Origin: Tannerellaceae bacterium
GTDB lineage: Bacteria > Bacteroidota > Bacteroidia > Bacteroidales > Tannerellaceae
Direction: 5' to 3'
NCBI GenBank assembly: GCA_031273385.1
Contig: JAISRY010000013.1
Span: forward strand, 1 to 10,089
Length of the DNA stretch: 10,089 nt
Shown: piece by piece, positions 7,563-10,089 of the stretch
How positions within the stretch are numbered: position 1 is the first letter of the stretch
How the letters are laid out: every line of letters begins with the position of its first letter
Notes under the pieces: model-generated
Seen by the model: only the letters and a program-made list of their open reading frames with translations
Told to the model about the DNA's origin: nothing
Databases searched by the model: none
Program-made: the position numbers and the translations under genes

Positions 7563-8477
7563 ATGCAACAGGAAAAAGAGATTATAAAAAAATATCATAT
7601 CTATCTTCGTCTGGAGAAGTCCCTTTCTCCCCACTCCGTAGAGGCCTACATGGACGATGTGGAGAAGCTTTTCCGCTTCCTGGAGAGCGAAAAACGGCAC
7701 TACGCCGAAATTACCTACGAGGACTTGCAACAGTTCGTCGCCCAACTGCACGATATCGGTATCCATCCGAGGTCGCAGGCGCGCAGTATTTCGGGGATCA
7801 AGTCGTTTTACCGCTTCCTGCTCCTGGAGAAGCTGCTGACCATAGACCCTACCGAATTGCTGGAGTCGCCCAAAATAGGCGTCAAACTCCCCGAAGTCCT
7901 GGGCGTCAACGAGATCAATACGATCCTGGACACCATCGACCTGTCGCAGCCGGAGGGACAGCGCAACCGCGCCATCCTGGAAACGCTCTACAGTTGCGGG
8001 CTTCGCGTCTCCGAGGTGATCACCCTGCGCTACGCCGACGTCTACTTTGAAGAGGGATTCATCAAAGTAGAGGGAAAAGGCAGCAAGCAGCGCCTGGTTC
8101 CCATATCGGAAACAGCCCTCCGCGAAATCAAGAACTACCTCTACGACAGGAACCGGATAAAGGTAAAGAAAGGGTTTGAAGACATCCTGTTCCTCAGCCG
8201 CCGCGGAACGGCGCTCTCACGCATCATGATCTTCCACATCGTCAAGGTACAAACCGCTATGGCGGGCATAACGAAAAACGTCAGCCCCCATACGTTCCGC
8301 CACTCTTTCGCCACCCACCTGCTGGAGGGCGGAGCAAACCTGCGGGCTATTCAGGAAATGCTGGGACACGAAAAGATCACCACGACAGAAATATACACCC
8401 ACCTCGACCGCGAATTCCTGCGCCAGGAAATCCTCACCCACCACCCCCGGAACAAACGCGGCCATACCCCGCATTGA
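7563..8477 (+). CDS. xerD: site-specific tyrosine recombinase XerD
   Basis: XerD acts with XerC at the dif site to resolve chromosome dimers before cell division. From the ATG at 7563 the product is 304 residues. The N-terminal SAM-like DNA-binding domain (about 1-95) contains LRLEKSLSPHSVEAYMDDV. The catalytic domain carries the full set R148 (CGLRVSEV), K172 (VEGKGSKQR), H243 and R246 (SPHTFRHSFATHLL), H269 (MLGHEKI) and the nucleophile Y278 (EIYTH). From memory, Escherichia coli XerD has R148, K172, H244, R247, H270 and Y279, so the register is almost identical. A frame opening at a TTG at 7542 adds only seven residues; the ATG is the better start. The stop codon is embedded in a 17-nt palindrome (8473-8489). 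The gene is divergent from aroQ. Because the downstream DNA is a repeat island rather than genes, I read it as the housekeeping enzyme and not as part of a mobile element. Confidence 0.95.
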   Translation: MQQEKEIIKKYHIYLRLEKSLSPHSVEAYMDDVEKLFRFLESEKRHYAEITYEDLQQFVAQLHDIGIHPRSQARSISGIKSFYRFLLLEKLLTIDPTELLESPKIGVKLPEVLGVNEINTILDTIDLSQPEGQRNRAILETLYSCGLRVSEVITLRYADVYFEEGFIKVEGKGSKQRLVPISETALREIKNYLYDRNRIKVKKGFEDILFLSRRGTALSRIMIFHIVKVQTAMAGITKNVSPHTFRHSFATHLLEGGANLRAIQEMLGHEKITTTEIYTHLDREFLRQEILTHHPRNKRGHTPH

Positions 8478-8489
8478 CAAATTGTCAAT
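8473..8489. promoter_or_regulatory. palindrome overlapping the xerD stop codon
   Basis: ATTGACAAATTGTCAAT is a perfect dyad, with 8-nt arms around the central A at 8481, and it covers the TGA stop of xerD. As RNA it gives a 6-bp stem with a 5-nt loop and no T-tract, so it would be a weak terminator; as DNA it looks like an operator. The half-site TTGAC recurs at 8709-8713, 8806-8810 and 9028-9032. Confidence 0.4.
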
Positions 8490-8522
8490 TTCCCACCCAT
8501 TTTCCCGCGAAATAGCAAAATG

Positions 8523-8550
8523 TCAAAAACACCCCCTCAAAAACACCCCT
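8523..8550. repeat. 14-bp tandem repeat, two copies
   Basis: TCAAAAACACCCCC (8523-8536) is followed directly by TCAAAAACACCCCT (8537-8550). A related stretch, CAAAAAACACCCC, recurs at 9062-9074. Confidence 0.7.
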
Positions 8551-8615
8551 TTTTCGCCCCCAAATCTCTCCGTGAGCAGAAAAAATGCCCAAAATCGACA
8601 GTTGAGAAATTACAT

Positions 8616-8669
8616 TTTGTAAGCATTTTAAGCCATTTAAGCCCCTCAACCCCCTTAAATAGCTTATTT
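8616..8669. repeat. degenerate 9-bp tandem repeat (TTAAGC type)
   Basis: About six units keep a strict 9-bp step: TTTGTAAGC, ATTTTAAGC, CATTTAAGC, CCCTCAACC, CCCTTAAAT and AGCTTATTT. On the minus strand the step gives a three-residue peptide period (LRG LRG LNG LKC LQN). The middle also forms an inverted repeat, ATTTAAG (8635-8641) with CTTAAAT (8654-8660). Nonamer repeats of this general look occur in other Bacteroidota genomes, from memory. Confidence 0.6.
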
Positions 8670-8818
8670 TCCTTTCAAATTCCTGCAATTTAACTGAATT
8701 TAGCATCAAATTGACAATCCGGCTTAGTCAGAAAAAAGAGCGAAAACGAGGCATAAAAAGTATTGATTTAACGAAATCTTACACAACCTTAACCAATCCT
8801 AAGAATTGACAAGCACCA

Positions 8819-8912
8819 TTTTCAGAAATGATGCTTATGTTTTCGGAAAAACATGGCATACTTTTCAGAAAAACATAAGCATCATTTCCGGAAAAGATGC
8901 CTATGTTTTTAG
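8819..8912. repeat. array of alternating dyads with 21-23 bp period
   Basis: A short palindrome of the form TTTTCnGAAAA recurs with its central C at 8823, 8844, 8866 and 8889, plus a decayed copy near 8910, giving steps of 21, 22, 23 and 21 bp. Between copies lie versions of GATGCnTATGTTTT in changing orientation: forward at 8830, inverted at 8847 and 8870, and forward at 8896. As a result 8826-8843 and 8870-8887 form a perfect 18-bp inverted repeat around a 26-nt centre. It could be a protein-binding array, a stem-loop or a decayed repeat element. Confidence 0.75.
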
Positions 8913-8958
8913 TGAACGAATGTAAATCACCCCTCAAAACAGTCATAATTTTATATAA

Positions 8959-8982
8959 ACCCCCTATTTTACCCCCTATTTT
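8959..8982. repeat. 12-bp tandem repeat, two perfect copies
   Basis: ACCCCCTATTTT occurs at 8959-8970 and again at 8971-8982, followed by a degenerate third unit (ATGCCCTTTTCC, 8983-8994). Confidence 0.75.
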
Positions 8983-8999
8983 ATGCCCTTTTCCAAAAC

Positions 9000-9057
9000 G
9001 TTAAAGATAGTAAACCCCCACTTTAACTTGACAAAAAGTCAAAATTTAACGGACGTT
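9000..9057. promoter_or_regulatory. cluster of three small dyads
   Basis: Three dyads lie one after another: GTTAAAG/CTTTAAC (9000-9006 with 9021-9027), TTGAC/GTCAA with an AAAAA centre (9028-9042), and AACG/CGTT with a GA centre (9048-9057). The arrangement suggests regulator binding, but no gene follows within 1 kb, so its role is open. Confidence 0.35.
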
Positions 9058-9124
9058 AGCACAAAAAACACCCCAATAACCCCCTGATTCGAGCCCGTTT
9101 TCATTTTATTCACATTCCCCATCC

Positions 9125-9253
9125 CCCATCTTTGCAAGCACCCAATAAACCAGGTTTATCAAAAAGGGAAATGACGGCGATTGCCTGATTCTCATGCGAT
9201 TACACAAAAGTGGTACCCGTCATTGCGAACGCAGTGAAGCAATCCAGAGGTGC
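9125..9253 (+). repeat. 129-bp direct repeat, left copy
   Basis: This block aligns without gaps to 9714-9842, 589 bp to the right, with about 113 of 129 positions identical by eye. It contains the dyad ATAAACC/GGTTTAT (9145-9159), AAAAAGGGAAATGACGGCGA, a divergent middle, and at its right end the left arm of the 85-nt hairpin (GTCATTGCGAACGCAGTG and onward). Most differences fall in the middle (9181-9216) and the first 25 bp; the hairpin arm is identical. Confidence 0.88.
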
Positions 9254-9301
9254 GTCTGTGTGTCGCACTCCTGGATTGCTTCACTGCGTTCGCAATGACG
9301 G
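9217..9301. repeat. 85-nt palindromic element with 31-bp perfect arms
   Basis: The arm at 9217-9247 (CCGTCATTGCGAACGCAGTG, then AAGCAATCCAG) is exactly complementary to 9271-9301. After one mismatch and a G-T pair the stem resumes as GTGCG (9250-9254) with CGCAC (9264-9268) around the loop TCTGTGTGT. The core GTCATTGCGA also occurs at 9717-9726 and 9808-9817. Similar GTCATTGCGA...GAAGCAATCC palindromes are, from memory, dispersed in many unrelated bacterial genomes, so this is probably a non-autonomous mobile repeat. Confidence 0.9.
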
Positions 9302-9313
9302 ATACTATCTGAT

Positions 9314-9446
9314 TTTCAGGAGATTGTGATTCGTCGTCATTATAAACTGTCTGAATCAGAATTTTCAGGATTATAGAATTCACAGAATTAAACAAGTGGA
9401 AACGAGACTGGTACTTATAATGACGACGAATCATAATCGACTGAAA
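9314..9446. repeat. 133-nt inverted repeat with 32-bp arms
   Basis: The left arm (9314-9345, containing GTGATTCGTCGTCATTATAA) pairs with the right arm (9415-9446) with two mismatches and one G-T pair. The innermost 19 bp are perfect. The 69-nt centre starts with a degenerate tandem run of CAGAATT/CAGGATT units (about 9354-9391). A motif at the outer left edge, TGATTTTCAGnnGATT, recurs at 9775-9790 inside the right direct repeat and, altered, at 9187-9202 in the left one, linking the element to its neighbours. Confidence 0.85.
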
Positions 9447-9465
9447 TATAACTGATAGTAACTTT

Positions 9466-9667
9466 ACGCCGGAGGCGTTTTCTCTAAATAACCCCGTTCA
9501 AGCAACGCGCAGAGCGGGGTATGGGAAATACCACCATCCCCGTAACCCCGAATGGGGTTGCCCCCCTCACTGGGAAACACCTTCGGTGTTATGTCCAGTG
9601 TAGTCTGTCCATACCCCGCTCTGCGCTCCGCTTGAACGGGGTTATTTAGAGGCAACGCCTCCGGCGT
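9466..9667. repeat. 202-nt near-perfect hairpin with 60-bp arms
   Basis: Positions 9466-9525 pair with 9608-9667. I count four mismatched positions (9480, and 9504-9506 together) and two G-T pairs. The termini, ACGCCGGAGGCGT and ACGCCTCCGGCGT, are each small palindromes themselves. The 82-nt centre is also structured: AACCCC-GAAT-GGGGTT (9544-9559), then CACTGG/CCAGTG (9568-9573 with 9595-9600) enclosing AACACC-TTC-GGTGTT (9576-9590). A frame crossing it on the minus strand (9464-9751) has only the composition of the hairpin and I do not regard it as a gene. It may be a mobile palindromic repeat or a structured RNA. Confidence 0.9.
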
Positions 9668-9713
9668 TTGGTCACAGACAAAATCGAATGCATTGATTAT
9701 CAGGAGAAACACA

Positions 9714-9842
9714 CCCGTCATTGCGAGTACCCAATAAACCAAGTTTATCAAAAAGGGAAATGACGGCGATAGCGTGATTTTCAGCCGATTATAACTAAGT
9801 AGTACACGTCATTGCGAACGCAGTGAAGCAATCCAGAGGTGC
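9714..9842 (+). repeat. 129-bp direct repeat, right copy
   Basis: This is the second copy of the repeat at 9125-9253. Its own left part forms a nested hairpin: CCGTCATT (9715-9722) with AATGACGG (9759-9766), enclosing CCC/GGG and ATAAAC/GTTTAT. In the left copy the outer CCGTCATT has decayed to CCATCTTT. The right end carries one arm of the 85-nt element (9807-9842) with no inverted partner after it; similarity stops abruptly at 9843. Confidence 0.88.
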
Positions 9843-9992
9843 TGCTAAAAACCTCATTTTCACCTAATTCCAAAAACAAAAAAACCTCAGTATCAGCCCG
9901 TTGTACCCCCACCCCCCTTAACCTCATTAATCTCATTTCATGGAAACATCCATTTAGTGATGAAAAATATATAACTTGTAATGGTCTGCATT
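9843..9992. other. AT-rich spacer, nothing recognised
   Basis: I see no gene, strong dyad or tandem repeat here. The + strand again has C-runs (CCCCCACCCCCC near 9905-9917) and A-runs, resembling the composition of 8478-9124. Confidence 0.5.
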
Positions 9993-10030
9993 TACCGAAC
10001 GGCATTCCGTTAGGAATGCCTCGCTCGGTA
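9993..10030. repeat. two-part hairpin (TACCGA / GGCATTCC type)
   Basis: TACCGA (9993-9998) pairs with TCGGTA (10025-10030), and inside it GGCATTCC (10001-10008) pairs with GGAATGCC (10013-10020) around the loop GTTA. The stem is followed by GAAAAAAAGA. It looks like a dispersed Bacteroidales palindrome; that link is from memory and cannot be confirmed here. Confidence 0.75.
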
Positions 10031-10056
10031 GAAAAAAAGATGCCACCGCTGTTTCT

Positions 10057-10089
10057 GCATCCTGTCAGGGATGCATCCTTAACAGGATG
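10057..10089. repeat. tandem short hairpins cut by the window end
   Basis: GCATCC/GGATGC (10057-10062 with 10069-10074) is followed at once by CATCCT-TAAC-AGGATG (10074-10089), sharing the C at 10074. The same GCATCC unit thus alternates in both orientations, and the series probably continues beyond the window. Confidence 0.7.

Larger units (their letters stand above)
8478..9124. other. gene-free, C-run-rich, AT-rich intergenic stretch
   Basis: I see no believable protein gene here. The longest frame (8485-8709, minus, 74 codons) encodes a low-complexity peptide explained by a 9-bp repeat. The + strand carries 13 runs of four or more C (for example 8532-8536, 8557-8561, 8960-8964, 8972-8976, 9015-9019, 9080-9084 and 9123-9127, the last ending just past this stretch) and none of four or more G. 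The stretch also contains short tandem repeats and dyads, listed separately. Base use is clearly different from the flanking genes. Confidence 0.7.

Noticed and set aside
8815..8915. CRISPR-like array
   Set aside because: The spacing of 21-23 bp leaves no room for spacers, the units alternate in orientation, and no cas gene is present.
8944..8961. Possible dif recombination site near xerD (CATAA followed by TTATATAAAC)
   Set aside because: The XerC-like and XerD-like halves are separated by about 2 bp rather than 6-8, and the arms match the dif consensus poorly.
9128..9134. Possible -7 promoter box (CATCTTTG) at the left end of the first direct repeat
   Set aside because: It deviates at the first position, has no -33 partner, and no gene follows.
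9192..9434. Minus-strand open frame of 80 codons over the 85-nt and 133-nt hairpins
   Set aside because: It is composed of repeat arms (for example the VIANAVKQS peptide from the GTCATTGCGA palindrome), which commonly give spurious gene calls.
9464..9751. Minus-strand open frame of 95 codons across the large hairpin
   Set aside because: Its sequence is dictated by the 60-bp arms and repeats, it has no family resemblance, and the arms explain the open frame.

Overview
The window looks like chromosome of a member of the Bacteroidales, most likely near Parabacteroides/Tannerella; the genus is an inference. The evidence is protein families typical of that group (a periplasmic GH97 glycosidase and a Bacteroidota-type pyruvate kinase), Bacteroidales-style -7 promoter boxes (TAnnTTTG) before genes, and no clear Shine-Dalgarno sequences. 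Almost all coding DNA lies in the first 8.5 kb.

Layout: (1) 27-2018 (+) is a secreted GH97 glycosidase with the residues of the retaining, alpha-galactosidase-like branch, followed by a strong stem-loop at 2048-2091. (2) 2192-3271 (+) is a mannose-1-phosphate guanylyltransferase making GDP-mannose, with its own -7 box. It converges on the next operon at a 12-bp-stem hairpin (3281-3323). (3) 7462 down to 3327 (-) is a compact run of five genes: aroQ (shikimate pathway), pyk (glycolysis), a SAM-dependent O-methyltransferase, rbfA (30S maturation) and a LolC/LolE-type ABC permease. Gaps are 41, 5, 14 and 8 bp if rbfA starts at its ATG, so they are probably co-transcribed. (4) 7563-8477 (+) is xerD, the tyrosine recombinase of chromosome dimer resolution, divergent from aroQ across a short gap with two facing -7 boxes.

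From 8478 to the end (about 1.6 kb) I see no credible protein gene. The first half (8478-9130) is AT-rich and strongly strand-asymmetric: many runs of four or more C on the + strand, none of G. It holds a 9-bp tandem repeat, a 14-bp and a 12-bp tandem repeat, an array of alternating dyads with 21-23 bp spacing, and a cluster of small palindromes. The second half (9125-10089) is an island of hairpin elements: two ungapped 129-bp direct repeats, 589 bp apart, bracket three consecutive long inverted repeats (an 85-nt hairpin with 31-bp perfect arms, a 133-nt one with 32-bp arms, and a 202-nt one with 60-bp arms and internal sub-hairpins). More hairpins of a different type follow at the right edge. 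This resembles a nest of non-autonomous palindromic repeats (REP/MITE-like) and is the part most worth a second look. No transposase, CRISPR array, tRNA or rRNA was found.
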